This document shows, in pieces, positions 35,603-44,109 of a stretch of DNA of 44,482 bases. The first letter of the stretch is position 1. Every line of letters begins with the position of its first letter. Origin of the DNA: an uncultured Bacteroidales bacterium (GTDB lineage: Bacteria > Bacteroidota > Bacteroidia > Bacteroidales > Bacteroidaceae). The stretch lies in contig CADCIP010000026.1 in assembly GCA_902801485.1 (NCBI GenBank), positions 1 through 44,482 on the forward strand, written 5' to 3'. Both the position numbers and the translations under genes were made by a program. Below the pieces are notes generated by a model. That model saw only the letters and a list, made by a program, of their open reading frames with translations. It did not search any database and had not been told where the DNA came from.

Positions 35603-37203
35603 TTTTTGACCTCTTTCATCTTTGCTATGGTCTTATCACCAACTACACCGTCTACCTTTAGGCCAGTTGCCTTTTGGAACAGCCTGACCGCCTTTTCGGT
35701 GTTGTCAGAGAATATCCTGTTGGCATTTAACTTGTATCCATACCAGATCAGGAACTTCTTTAGCAGTAATACCCTGTCGGATATTTCGCCCTCTTCGAGC
35801 GGACGTGTCACGTTGACGTTACCGTTGTAACGGTATGCCCTCGGAAGCCCTTTGTAACGACTGTCTGTAAGTGCTGTGACGTGTATCGAGTTGTCCCATG
35901 ACTTACTGTTCGGTACATTGTCATCGCCGCCGCTTGCCTCAGCGATCTTGCCGTCGCCGATATAAAGCACAACATGAGAACTGTTGCAAAGTACATCGCC
36001 GGCTTTCAACTTATTCTTTACAGGATGTCCGAGGTTATTGAACAGCTTTGATTTATGGTAAGATCCGTCGCCGGTGCCAAAATCCCATGAGTTACATTTT
36101 TTGCACATATTGAGTGCAGTAGCATCGCCGCCGCCATGAGCCCACGCAGCGCCTACAAATGGATTGCAGCAGTACGTGAAGTCTGGGTTCTTAATACCGT
36201 GGCCTTGCTTCAGCTTCTGCGTACCACAGAAATAGCATCCGTTGTGATGTGCGTCTTTTCCGTGACCATAATGGAATCTGTTGTCCCCTGCTATCCATTT
36301 CGCCCATGTAATAGCATCCGCTTTGACTTGTGCGTTTGTCTTTACAAGTTTTGTGGTTGGCAGCGTGCCGGTATATTTGCCCTTTGCCGGTGCCTTATAT
36401 GCGTTTGCCTTTGCGTATGACTGTTTGCCATACAATCCATCGACACTTATGCCCTCAACGGACTGGAAGGTCTTCAAGGCTGCAAAGGTAGCGTTCCCGA
36501 AGGAGCCATCGACCGCCAGTTTCGTTGTTCCTTTCAGATACCAGTTAAGGAAGGTTTGCAGGTATTTCACCTTCTGCCCGGTATCGCCCCTTTGCAGTAC
36601 GGGTGTTGGGATAGTTCCAGAGTATTTGTCTGTCGGTTTCTTTGGTTTCGGTGCCGGTGCTGGTGCCTTGCCGATCCTCTCGACGATCCACATTTTCGGG
36701 ACGCAGCCCTTCATGCTCTTTTCGTAGGCATACCATCCGTCGTGGTCCCTTCCGCCGCTGTCCTTGCAGTAGAACCAATGCTTACCGTCCTTCAGCTTGT
36801 AGTCAGTAAAGGCCACATAATGACCCCCAGCGGTCCATACCGTACCGTCCGGTCCTCTGCCACTACCAAAAAGGATTATTCCTATACGGTTGCCCTTGTT
36901 CAGTTCTTTCCATGCAACACTCATAGGATCACTCCACACCCTAACCACATTCTTGTGGCCGATGTGTTTCAATGTCTCCGTTATTCCGTTCCATGTAGTC
37001 CCCTGTCCATATACAGCAAAGCCCTGGTTAATCATCCAGGGCCTTAGGTTCTCAGGTGTCCAGTTTTTCTTTGCTTCTTGCTCTATTGCGATGTGAGTAC
37101 AAGCGCAACATCCGCATCCATTTCCGCCGAAAGAAGATCCCTTTCTCGGATAAGGTTTGCTCGACCACCGAGAGTCCATCTGTTTATATATCTTGCTATT
37201 CAT
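35599..37203 (-). CDS. Modular lysin: C39-like peptidase, two PG-binding domains, CHAP/NlpC-like domain
   Basis: 534 residues from ATG 37203. N-terminal papain-like C39 domain (~1-175): catalytic Cys in GGNGCGCCACTH (nucleophile among Cys30-33), His128 (AGGHYVAF) and Asp148 (YCKDSG). Then a Pro-rich linker, PG_binding_1 (~200-270, with GSFGNATFAALKTFQ), a second cysteine peptidase/amidase domain (~290-460; CCNPFVGAAWAHGGG with Cys345/346 and SSHVVLYIGDG with His410), and a second PG_binding_1 (~470-530). Two cysteine catalytic domains in one lysin next to a separate GH25 lysin give three likely cuts in the wall. It overlaps the holin gene by 8 bp and the GH25 lysin gene by 4. Confidence 0.88.
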   Translation of the reverse strand: MNSKIYKQMDSRWSSKPYPRKGSSFGGNGCGCCACTHIAIEQEAKKNWTPENLRPWMINQGFAVYGQGTTWNGITETLKHIGHKNVVRVWSDPMSVAWKELNKGNRIGIILFGSGRGPDGTVWTAGGHYVAFTDYKLKDGKHWFYCKDSGGRDHDGWYAYEKSMKGCVPKMWIVERIGKAPAPAPKPKKPTDKYSGTIPTPVLQRGDTGQKVKYLQTFLNWYLKGTTKLAVDGSFGNATFAALKTFQSVEGISVDGLYGKQSYAKANAYKAPAKGKYTGTLPTTKLVKTNAQVKADAITWAKWIAGDNRFHYGHGKDAHHNGCYFCGTQKLKQGHGIKNPDFTYCCNPFVGAAWAHGGGDATALNMCKKCNSWDFGTGDGSYHKSKLFNNLGHPVKNKLKAGDVLCNSSHVVLYIGDGKIAEASGGDDNVPNSKSWDNSIHVTALTDSRYKGLPRAYRYNGNVNVTRPLEEGEISDRVLLLKKFLIWYGYKLNANRIFSDNTEKAVRLFQKATGLKVDGVVGDKTIAKMKEVKK

Positions 37204-37489
37204 CCTCTTCACCACCTTTATCGGTGAAGAAGTAGTCGCCCATATAGTCGTCCTTCTTCTCGTCCTTCATCTGCCTTGTGATTGCAGTACCCCTACACGC
37301 CTCCTCGGTGAAGTCGTTGTTGTAGTAGGTAGTGAGTGCTACGATTATGAAATTGAGTACCACGGACACGACCTTGTAAATCGAGTCAATAGTGGCATTA
37401 GAAAAGCCCGTCAGGTCAGTGGCCATCAGGGCTGTGTTTAGGCACGTTGCTATTGCTAGCACTGTGCGTATTTTTGTTCCGATATTCAT
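37196..37489 (-). CDS. Holin
   Basis: 97 residues from ATG 37489 (GGAGGG upstream). The N-terminal part reads MNIGTKIRTVLAIATCLNTA, followed by LNFIIVALTTYYNNDFTEEA, giving two membrane helices with a short turn; the tail is acidic (DKGGEEDE). NDFTxEA is the signature of phi LC3-type (Phage_holin_1) holins. It forms the membrane holes that release the lysins. Confidence 0.85.
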   Translation of the reverse strand: MNIGTKIRTVLAIATCLNTALMATDLTGFSNATIDSIYKVVSVVLNFIIVALTTYYNNDFTEEACRGTAITRQMKDEKKDDYMGDYFFTDKGGEEDE

Positions 37490-37500
37490 TTTTCCCTCCA

Positions 37501-37938
37501 CTATGATCTCAAATAGCTGCTTTTATACAGCACACGCACAAAAACACGCACTTTTGCATCCGAATAGCCGGTGTTTCTTATCTGAAAAACGTAATTATCG
37601 CCATCAATTCTGCCGCCAGGAGTAAAGCATGTTGACGAATTTACACCACTGTTCGTGGCATTAACAATTCTCGTTACTGCAATAAGAGGAACATAGTCTG
37701 CCTTGGCGATTGAAATTGTCTGTGCGGTTGATGTAGAATCTGCGGTGACAGTTATGTTGTCTTTGTTAAACTCGTCAGATATGACGATGGTGGCAGGAAG
37801 ATCCCTGTTTACGAGATACCTAAACCCCGTAGGCCCATCGCTGCCGTTTTTAGAAGCAAAAACCTGATTTGCAGTTTTTGTCCCTGCTATTCTTTCTGCG
37901 ATATTATTTAATATCTTGTATAGTCTGCTATCACTCAT
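37501..37938 (-). CDS. Tail fibre/adhesin-like protein (short, distal)
   Basis: 145 residues, ATG 37938 after AAGGAGG. N-terminal helix SRLYKILNNIAERIAG, then a beta-rich C-terminal module: YVPLIAVTRIVNATNSGVNS followed by STCFTPGGRIDG and KVRVFVRVLY. The C-terminal half resembles that of the next gene downstream in the cluster (37948), with shared KxxYxPL and SGxNSSxC patterns. Probably a receptor-binding or host-range protein at the end of the tail module. Confidence 0.6.
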   Translation of the reverse strand: MSDSRLYKILNNIAERIAGTKTANQVFASKNGSDGPTGFRYLVNRDLPATIVISDEFNKDNITVTADSTSTAQTISIAKADYVPLIAVTRIVNATNSGVNSSTCFTPGGRIDGDNYVFQIRNTGYSDAKVRVFVRVLYKSSYLRS

Positions 37939-37947
37939 ATTTCCTCC

Positions 37948-38298
37948 TTATGACGAAGCCACATATATTACTGTTATGGTGGCCTTAACTTTGGCCGCCG
38001 CATTGAAACGGTTTGCTATGTTTACGCTCGCAGTGTTACCGCTTAACGACTGTGTAAAGGCAACACAGCCAGACGAATTTGTCCCACTGGATGACGCGTT
38101 GTCAAGACTCACATGTATCATTAGTGGTGTGTACCCGGACTTTGCTACAGACTTTGTTTTTGCACCGCTTACGGTTGATGCTGGAATGGATATGTTGTCT
38201 ATGGTGAAAGAACCAACGGCTATAAGCGAGCTAAGTTTTGAATCTCTGAGGTCGTATGTAGTGCCGTCAGGTGTTGTTATCTTTTTGAGGTCTGGCAC
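37948..38298 (-). CDS. Tail adhesin-like protein with shared N-terminal anchor
   Basis: 116 residues from GTG 38298, chosen because it has AAGGGGG eight bases upstream and yields PDLKKITTPDGTTYDLRD, matching the start of its neighbour (ADIKQITLPSGTTYNIKD). The C-terminal beta module (KSGYTPLMIHVSLDNASSSG, NSSGCVAFTQ) matches the protein at 37501. Modular anchor plus exchangeable tip is typical of phage adhesins. Confidence 0.6.
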   Translation of the reverse strand: MPDLKKITTPDGTTYDLRDSKLSSLIAVGSFTIDNISIPASTVSGAKTKSVAKSGYTPLMIHVSLDNASSSGTNSSGCVAFTQSLSGNTASVNIANRFNAAAKVKATITVIYVASS

Positions 38299-38311
38299 GG
38301 AGCACACCCCC

Positions 38312-38872
38312 TTAATCCACGGTTATCGTATCCGCTGTTCCTGTAAACGTCGGTGCAGTTGCTTCGTAACTTGCATCGCTTGTCTTTGCGGAGCCAGTAC
38401 TGTATCCGAGCTGGTACAGGGAAAGCACTTCATTCGACACACTGTAATACGTGATTGCATTTGAAGGTGCCGTCTGCCCAGGTGCCGCTGCGTCAACACT
38501 TGTTGCGAAGTTACTGGTAGAACCTGCGGTGTCTACGGTTATCGTCGGAGCACTTACCGAACCGGCAGGTGTATATGATCCGCTTGCACTGTCCTTTGTC
38601 GCCAGATCGCCAAGCCCGGACATATCACCGAATTCATGCCACATTGTTCCGTCAAAAACAAATTCCTTCTTGCCATAAAAAACGGCGTCCTGATTAGATG
38701 CCGTAAAACTTTCTCCGTTGATCGTGATAGGGTTTGTCGTTGCTTCGTCTGTCAGTGCCGTTGTGGTGGTTCCCCAAAGGGTTATCCCCCCGGATGCAGC
38801 CTGTCTTGCGACTTCATCCTTGATGTTATAAGTAGTGCCAGATGGCAATGTTATCTGTTTAATATCTGCCAT
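38312..38872 (-). CDS. Tail fibre-like structural protein
   Basis: 186 residues, ATG 38872 after GGACGG. N-terminal anchor ADIKQITLPSGTTYNIKDEV; middle has GKKEFVFDGTMWHEFGDMSG followed by LGDLATKDSASGSYTPAGSV, a common fibre motif with repeated Thr/Ser/Gly; C-terminal end is a Thr-rich beta region (SYEATAPTFTGTADTITVD). No enzyme motif. Assigned to the tail/fibre module. Confidence 0.65.
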   Translation of the reverse strand: MADIKQITLPSGTTYNIKDEVARQAASGGITLWGTTTTALTDEATTNPITINGESFTASNQDAVFYGKKEFVFDGTMWHEFGDMSGLGDLATKDSASGSYTPAGSVSAPTITVDTAGSTSNFATSVDAAAPGQTAPSNAITYYSVSNEVLSLYQLGYSTGSAKTSDASYEATAPTFTGTADTITVD

Positions 38873-38887
38873 GTCGTCCGTCCTTTC

Positions 38888-39355
38888 TTACAAATCGGTG
38901 AGTACTAGATTTTCACCTGTGACTACTGCTCTGTTTTTGTTGTTCCAGAATTCACGTTCTGTCTGTGTTATGTGTACTGTCGTATCCTCTGTGTGCTCTT
39001 CGTATTTTGCGTCAAGGAAGGGCAGGTCAACCAAGTATGATGTCCCGTCTCCGATCTTTACGCCGGCTATATTTTCTCCACCCACTGTCTGATAATCAGT
39101 GTAGAAGTACAGGTGCCCTTCTTTTGCGATCAGGGTTGTTTGAGAATCCCACGCTTCGGTAGTGTCAACCTCTATCGGCTTGTTTATGAGTGCGTCGTAG
39201 TCGTAGTTCTCAACTACCCTAGTTCCGCCTTGATCTACACCGCCTAGACGCATTTGTGTATCGCCGCTGACTTTGGACAGCTTCCGCTTATTCTCGCTAG
39301 AGATCCTAGACAGTTTCAGTGGGGTATCGACAGTCAACTCATTTAGATGGTTCAT
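38888..39355 (-). CDS. Tail fibre-like structural protein
   Basis: 155 residues, ATG 39355 after AGGAGGG. N-terminal basic part (TPLKLSRISSENKRKLSKVS), then DYDALINKPIEVDTTEAWDS, a typical fibre shaft motif, AGVKIGDGTSYLVDLPFLDA, and THITQTEREFWNNK-like end (VHITQTEREFWNNKNR). These DYxALxNKP and HITxxEREFWN motifs are frequent in tail and baseplate fibres of Bacillota phages. Confidence 0.75.
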   Translation of the reverse strand: MNHLNELTVDTPLKLSRISSENKRKLSKVSGDTQMRLGGVDQGGTRVVENYDYDALINKPIEVDTTEAWDSQTTLIAKEGHLYFYTDYQTVGGENIAGVKIGDGTSYLVDLPFLDAKYEEHTEDTTVHITQTEREFWNNKNRAVVTGENLVLTDL

Positions 39356-39366
39356 GTCTTGCCCTC

Positions 39367-39681
39367 CTAATCAATCAGGTCTTCTATCCTGTCGTCTCTG
39401 GCCACAATGGTTACTTCTTCCTCCTCCCAAAAGACGGTCTCGCCATAAAAGTTCAGGCCCTTCACAAGAAGTTTTGCGGTGCCCTTCTTAAACTCTTTTG
39501 TCTCGTCTTCGTCAAGCGGAAGAATCGCAGTAGTCCCGTCTGCGATGATTTCTCCTTTTGTCTTCCTCCACGATTTAGTCTCCTTGCCTTGAATCCACAA
39601 AGATGCAACAAAGTCCTGATAGGAGTCAACATTTTCATCTATGGTTACTTTCAGAGGAATGTTTGTCCCTTGAATAATCAT
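39367..39681 (-). CDS. Small beta-sandwich structural protein
   Basis: 104 residues, ATG 39681 after AAGGAGG. Beta-rich: IIQGTNIPLKVTIDENVDSY, ILPLDEDETKEFKKGTAKLL and VKGLNFYGETVFWEEEEVTI. The pattern resembles Ig-like baseplate/fibre attachment modules of Gram-positive phages (IPLxV..D, E-T-x-x-F-x-x-G). Likely a virion component; not certain. Confidence 0.6.
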   Translation of the reverse strand: MIIQGTNIPLKVTIDENVDSYQDFVASLWIQGKETKSWRKTKGEIIADGTTAILPLDEDETKEFKKGTAKLLVKGLNFYGETVFWEEEEVTIVARDDRIEDLID

Positions 39682-39692
39682 GTGCGTCCTCC

Positions 39693-39971
39693 TTATTCAA
39701 TGCCGAACAGGTCTTCGAGTGCTTCCAGCTCTGCGACCGTACACGTCCTCTGTTCTATTTGTGCAAATGCGTCGTTGACCGCAGCCTGAACAGTCCTCTC
39801 GGTTCCGCCAAGCGACGCCCCTGCATACTGCCGAATAAATGCCTCAGCGACGTTTGCCATGCTGTCCCTATATGACACTCCGTTCTCGTCCTGTGTCCTG
39901 ACAAAATCTGTTGCCACGTCGATATTTTGGTACGGACGCGGTAGTAAATCGTTCTCATATTTATCTGCCAT
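39693..39971 (-). CDS. Small structural protein in the tail cluster
   Basis: 92 residues, ATG 39971 after AGGAGG. Contains YQNIDVATDFVRTQDENGVS with RDSMANVAEAFIRQYAGASL and a C-terminal helix (TVAELEALEDLFGIE). No family recognised. Spacing of 9-12 bp from both neighbours in a compact structural operon supports a virion or assembly role. Confidence 0.6.
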   Translation of the reverse strand: MADKYENDLLPRPYQNIDVATDFVRTQDENGVSYRDSMANVAEAFIRQYAGASLGGTERTVQAAVNDAFAQIEQRTCTVAELEALEDLFGIE

Positions 39972-39980
39972 GTTTTCCTC

Positions 39981-40190
39981 CTATCGTTTTCTGCGCCATC
40001 TATACGGGCTCGTGTTGGTTTCTCTTTCCCACTCGCCGCCTATCTTCTCAGGGTTATAGCTTTGATCTGCTGTGAAGAAACAGCACCCGACCGGGAACGC
40101 CCTATCGACAAAAGAATTTGCCAGATCGTCTATTCTCTTTTCGAGCTGCGGTATCGCTGCTTCAGGGTTTTTTCTATCTAATATCGCCAT
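39981..40190 (-). CDS. Small tail-tip-like protein
   Basis: 69 residues, ATG 40190 after AGGAAA. An N-terminal helical part (AIPQLEKRIDDLANSFVDRA) and then FPVGCCFFTADQSYNPEKIG with WERETNTSPYRWRRKR. The sequence FPVGxxFxTxxxxNPxxxxGGxWE is the widespread motif of the trimeric fibre/collar (baseplate wedge 'microvirus J/short fibre' type) domains, here reduced to its first part. Likely a structural piece at the tail tip. Confidence 0.7.
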   Translation of the reverse strand: MAILDRKNPEAAIPQLEKRIDDLANSFVDRAFPVGCCFFTADQSYNPEKIGGEWERETNTSPYRWRRKR

Positions 40191-40192
40191 GG

Positions 40193-43174
40193 CTATTTCC
40201 TGTTCTTTGAGTAGTTACCGACGGTGTAGGTTTTTATGATCTGATCCAGTGCAAAACCATCGTTGTACCAGTCGTCCCTTATGATGAATTGAAGACGTTT
40301 ATACTTCTTGATCTTCTTCTTGACTATCATGTCTGACGGAAGTTCTGTTATGCCTGATTCGATATACCCAAGGTCCTTTGGTTCTTTCTCGTCCGGCTTA
40401 ATCAAGACTCTCACGTATGAGCCCTCGCCAGGAAGAAGCGAAACGACGCAACCCTTCTTATTCAGATTCTTGAAAAAGTGCACCATTTCGTCGTCGTCAG
40501 CAATGGTTGACCATTCTGCATATATAGGAACGCCGCTTGACACTATTGCCATTTCATCGCCAGTGTCCTTGTCGATGTAGGTATCAATAACGGTGTAATA
40601 ATCGTCCAGATAACTTACCGTTGCGTTGATCCCGGCAGCGCCGTCAGATACCATGAGACGAATCGGATCTAATATAGTCCAGTGTTCTTCCGTCCATTCT
40701 TCAGGGGTTTCTATCGCCACAGCGCAGGAGTATTCGCTTGTTATCCCGTTATCAGTATGAGCAACAATATCACCAACAGCGTATGTTTCCTCGGCGCTGT
40801 ATATCGTTGTGTCGTCCCTGAACACGCAAATGTAATCGGCGTCAGAATCAATCAAGTATGAATACTCGTCGGAGCGTCCACCCAAATCGTGAAGATTGAA
40901 CACATCGCCATCATCCCCGGCCACAGGAGCAACCGTGGCGATCCATTCAGCCTCCTTGTCAAGGTAGCAATCTATGTATGCGAAATCGTCGCCAGGTCTC
41001 TTGAAGTAGCACAGATTCCCTTTGCTATCAGCAAAGTACAAGGTGCTCCCCATCTTCGCAAAGCACTGCGCCGGAATGTTATCCAAGTAATAACATTCAT
41101 ACTGCAAATTGGTTTTCTCATTGGCCCACGAAGACTTCTGCGAGCCATCCAGCACATAGCAATGGTTGTTTATTGCAAGATAGTAAAGCCCGTCGTGGAC
41201 AAAACTGATAGCGTTTTCCAGACCCGTCTCTGAAAGAAGCCTTTTATTGATGTAAAAGCTCCTGTTCCTTATCTGCTTATTCACGTCGGACTCATTGATG
41301 TTTACGCCCATGATGCCATGTTCAGACAAGAATAACGGTTCTTCATTCAGTATGTTAAAGGCACCGTTTGAGATAGCACCAATGCCGGACACGCTTTGCT
41401 TTACAGCGTAGGTCGAATCCTCTTCAAAGGATGTTGGATACGCAAGATATACGGACGCCTCAGTGCCGCTGCCCTTCTTGACTATCCCAAGATATGAGCC
41501 CATTTTCTGAAGCCCCATTACCTCCTTGTCGTCAGATCCGACTTCTATGTAATTTGTGTCCGGGAAATAAGCCGGGTTGTTTGCGGCGCAATACCATGCT
41601 CTGTTGCGGTAACTCTCCGCTGTGCTCGATGCTATAAACACCTGATTGTAGATGTCATTACCGAAGTTAAGCGTCTTTCTACACTGCGAAAATGCGTCCC
41701 TGCTAATCGCGGCCGACAGGTCTGGCCGAGTAGTAACAGCCTTGTCGTATACGCCGTAAATGTAAAATGTCTTTGTTGTTGTTGTCGTTCTCTCCCGGAC
41801 TTGTTCAATAAAATCGGATCTGTAACCCTGTGACTTATCAGCAATCTCTGTATTTCTAGCGGAGGTAAACCACGATCCGGTCTTCACGGTCTTCGTTCCA
41901 GCTGCTATTGCCTGATCTCTCAAATTGTTATTCGCCAGAACGGACGCCGTACCGTTATAGGCATTAAACTTTAGTTTGAACTTCGACGTTTGGTCTGTGT
42001 AACCGCTGCCGGGGAAGTTCGACATTATTTTTATATTATCTGTCCTGAAGGGAGACGGGAATTTCACTGTAACGGCCTTGTTGCTCGTGCTGGCCACAAA
42101 GGGTTTCTGCCACTTGTATGGTTCAAAGACAACCGTGTCGGTAGACACCCATGTTTTTTTATTTTTGTTCCAGCTAAAATATTCATAGCCGTCGCGGTAT
42201 TGCCTTTCCTTGGAAATCTGCGTTATGGTGTATTTGACGATCCCTGTCTCAGTGTCCGGCACAACAGAATAACTGACAGTGCCGTTGGGGATATACGTGA
42301 TCCTGACGTTGCCGACAACAGAAGCCGGCGGAGAAGTTGCTGTAAATACGACCTTGATATTATCGTCAAGCCTCCATGAGTAGTTGGGGTCTGACGATGA
42401 ATCGTCTTGCGGTACGTTTCTCCACTCGCCGGTATCCGCATCCAGCACTTGAACAGCAACATCATCAACAGACGCCACAGCAGACACAAGTGCGTAGGTG
42501 GCGGTACCGTCACCGAAGTACTCAATAGTCCTCGCCTCTGTGAGCATGTTTATGGCCTGATTTGACGTGCCAACAGCCGTCCTCGGAGTCGCACCAATAA
42601 GTACAACCGGGATTAAAGGCGTGACATTCGTGAAACAAAGACGCCCACCTTCTACCTCGCCGAATTTATACAGGTCGTCGTCTACGAATACATAAAAGCC
42701 GGACGTTCCTCCCCCTTCAAAGAAGAACGCCCTGTTATGATCCGCTGTAAGTTGTACTTCCGTGGACACACCGTCGATCTTCCTTATGCCCATAGGAGGA
42801 AACACACCTTCTGACGTGCCGTCCCACATCTTTGCGACCTGCGGAGCGTCGCTGTCGTCACGTATCCAAAAAACTCCCAGCGAGTTGAACACCATGATGA
42901 AGTCATGGCCGCCGTAAGAAAAATAGTGTGTCCTGAGCGGTATTACCTCGTCTGTGCCTACAATCCCGGCCGCCTCAATAAAATCCTGCTTTGAGAACTT
43001 AATATCCCAGCCAGTCCTCTTGTGGGGCCGCCCGTCCAAATCCGGCAGCATATTCACGCCAGTAGGTGAGCGCCGTCTATACACGTTGGAAGCATCGTTG
43101 GTGAAGTCTACGCCCTTGAAATTGTCATATACTGTTGTGTATTTTTTCGGTTCTTTTGGTACTTCAACAGGCAT
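40193..43174 (-). CDS. Tail stabilisation / tail hub protein (P22 gp10-like)
   Basis: 993 residues, ATG 43174 after GGAGG. The start TVYDNFKGVDFTNDASNVYR then RSPTGVNMLPDLDGRPHKRT is the classical opening of podovirus tail stabilisation proteins (Phage_stabilise-like): NFxGVDxTNxxxxVxxxRSP..NMxPDxxGRPxKRxGW. Repeated beta-blade sequences follow (HDFIMVFNSLGVFWI, NRAFFFEGGG, NEEPLFLSEHGIMGV, YYLAINNHCYVLDG), consistent with a beta-propeller. It closes the head-tail channel. Larger than P22 gp10 (about 470 residues), so additional domains are present. Confidence 0.8.
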   Translation of the reverse strand: MPVEVPKEPKKYTTVYDNFKGVDFTNDASNVYRRRSPTGVNMLPDLDGRPHKRTGWDIKFSKQDFIEAAGIVGTDEVIPLRTHYFSYGGHDFIMVFNSLGVFWIRDDSDAPQVAKMWDGTSEGVFPPMGIRKIDGVSTEVQLTADHNRAFFFEGGGTSGFYVFVDDDLYKFGEVEGGRLCFTNVTPLIPVVLIGATPRTAVGTSNQAINMLTEARTIEYFGDGTATYALVSAVASVDDVAVQVLDADTGEWRNVPQDDSSSDPNYSWRLDDNIKVVFTATSPPASVVGNVRITYIPNGTVSYSVVPDTETGIVKYTITQISKERQYRDGYEYFSWNKNKKTWVSTDTVVFEPYKWQKPFVASTSNKAVTVKFPSPFRTDNIKIMSNFPGSGYTDQTSKFKLKFNAYNGTASVLANNNLRDQAIAAGTKTVKTGSWFTSARNTEIADKSQGYRSDFIEQVRERTTTTTKTFYIYGVYDKAVTTRPDLSAAISRDAFSQCRKTLNFGNDIYNQVFIASSTAESYRNRAWYCAANNPAYFPDTNYIEVGSDDKEVMGLQKMGSYLGIVKKGSGTEASVYLAYPTSFEEDSTYAVKQSVSGIGAISNGAFNILNEEPLFLSEHGIMGVNINESDVNKQIRNRSFYINKRLLSETGLENAISFVHDGLYYLAINNHCYVLDGSQKSSWANEKTNLQYECYYLDNIPAQCFAKMGSTLYFADSKGNLCYFKRPGDDFAYIDCYLDKEAEWIATVAPVAGDDGDVFNLHDLGGRSDEYSYLIDSDADYICVFRDDTTIYSAEETYAVGDIVAHTDNGITSEYSCAVAIETPEEWTEEHWTILDPIRLMVSDGAAGINATVSYLDDYYTVIDTYIDKDTGDEMAIVSSGVPIYAEWSTIADDDEMVHFFKNLNKKGCVVSLLPGEGSYVRVLIKPDEKEPKDLGYIESGITELPSDMIVKKKIKKYKRLQFIIRDDWYNDGFALDQIIKTYTVGNYSKNRK

Positions 43175-43857
43175 TAGATACCTCCGGACAATACCCTCAT
43201 TCTAGGCTTGGCGTTGATCGTCAGATCCGCCTTTGCCTGTTCGTATAGGTTATAATACTGCGCTGCTTTTGTGGGTTCGTCTTCAAGCCAGATGTAATAA
43301 CTGGCCAGAAGCGGCACCAAATGATGGACTTTCAACGGAAGCGGTAGCCTAGTATCAAGCTGCGATCCATCGAAAGGCGTATGCAGCACTTTATAGAAAA
43401 CTCTGAAACTATATGTCTGATTATTGGCGAGCTTCAGCCCGTCAACATTTATGACGATAGTGTCATTAGCTTCGATTTCATAGTCGTTGAATCTGGTATA
43501 GAGAGGCGTTTCTATCAACTTCTCTTCCCACACGCCCTGGTCGTTCTTCTCTTTCTTCAGATAGGACTGCGAATAGTGGACTGGCGTGTCCGCAAAGTCA
43601 AGAAAGTTCTCGTCTATGTCCGGCATTGTGATATACAAATAGCCGGTGTCGCCCTTCTGGACTATCTGCCCATTTGAATCGACGGTATCACCCTTTAGGT
43701 CGAATTCATACCGCTCGATTATTGGTGCGACTTCCAGATTGATCTCTGTTATTGCTCTATTGATGTTGTTCGGGACCAGTTCCCCGAATTCCTCCATCTC
43801 CGCGTCGTCTGAGAACCCCAGGTCACGGATATTGTTTATGAGCTCTTGATAAATCAT
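43174..43857 (-). CDS. Head-tail adaptor (gp4-like)
   Basis: 227 residues; ATG 43857 shares a base with the upstream stop (TAATG). N-terminal helices IYQELINNIRDLGFSDDAEM and NNINRAITEINLEVAPIIER, a beta-rich middle (DTGYLYITMPDIDENFLDFA), and the C-terminal LPLKVHHLVPLLASYYIWLE helix followed by KAAQYYNLYEQAKAD. The closing two helices are characteristic of adaptor proteins under the portal ring of podoviruses. Followed by the tail stabilisation gene as in P22-like clusters. Confidence 0.75.
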   Translation of the reverse strand: MIYQELINNIRDLGFSDDAEMEEFGELVPNNINRAITEINLEVAPIIERYEFDLKGDTVDSNGQIVQKGDTGYLYITMPDIDENFLDFADTPVHYSQSYLKKEKNDQGVWEEKLIETPLYTRFNDYEIEANDTIVINVDGLKLANNQTYSFRVFYKVLHTPFDGSQLDTRLPLPLKVHHLVPLLASYYIWLEDEPTKAAQYYNLYEQAKADLTINAKPRMRVLSGGI

Positions 43858-44051
43858 TACTTACTTTCCTTCTTCTTGTTGGGTCTGCCCCTCTTCTTCG
43901 CCGGTTTTTTCTCTTCCTTGGGTTCTTCTTTAGGCTCCTCGATAGCGGCTTCTTCGGCGATCATTCGTGCCGTCCTGCGGTTCTCTTCTACCTTGCGATC
44001 AAATGTGATGCGTCTTTCACGCAGTTTTTCCCTTACTTTTCTGCTTGACAT
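43857..44051 (-). CDS. Small basic/acidic Lys-Glu-rich protein
   Basis: 64 residues from ATG 44051 (GGAGGAC upstream). It begins SSRKVREKLRERRITFDRKV, a basic helix, continues as Glu/Ala helix and ends in repeated EEPKEE and KKPAKKRGRPNKKK, including an AT-hook-like KRGRPNK. Location in the head-tail gene order suggests an assembly accessory; family unknown. Confidence 0.6.
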   Translation of the reverse strand: MSSRKVREKLRERRITFDRKVEENRRTARMIAEEAAIEEPKEEPKEEKKPAKKRGRPNKKKESK

Positions 44052-44077
44052 ATTTGTCCTCCATAAATCAAAGATTA

Positions 44078-44103
44078 GGGGAGACCAACTGAATGGCCTC
44101 CCC
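44078..44103 (-). terminator. Hairpin between two late genes
   Basis: GGGGAG (44103-44098 on -) pairs with CTCCCC (44083-44078), with an inner CCA/TGG pairing. The following sequence TAATCTTTG is a weak T tract. Probably an attenuator or mRNA-stabilising fold behind the structural gene that precedes. Confidence 0.35.
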
Positions 44104-44109
44104 ATTGTC

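Noticed and set aside
37501-39355. Diversity-generating retroelement target in the adhesin cluster
   Set aside because: No reverse transcriptase or template-repeat pair is visible anywhere in the window.
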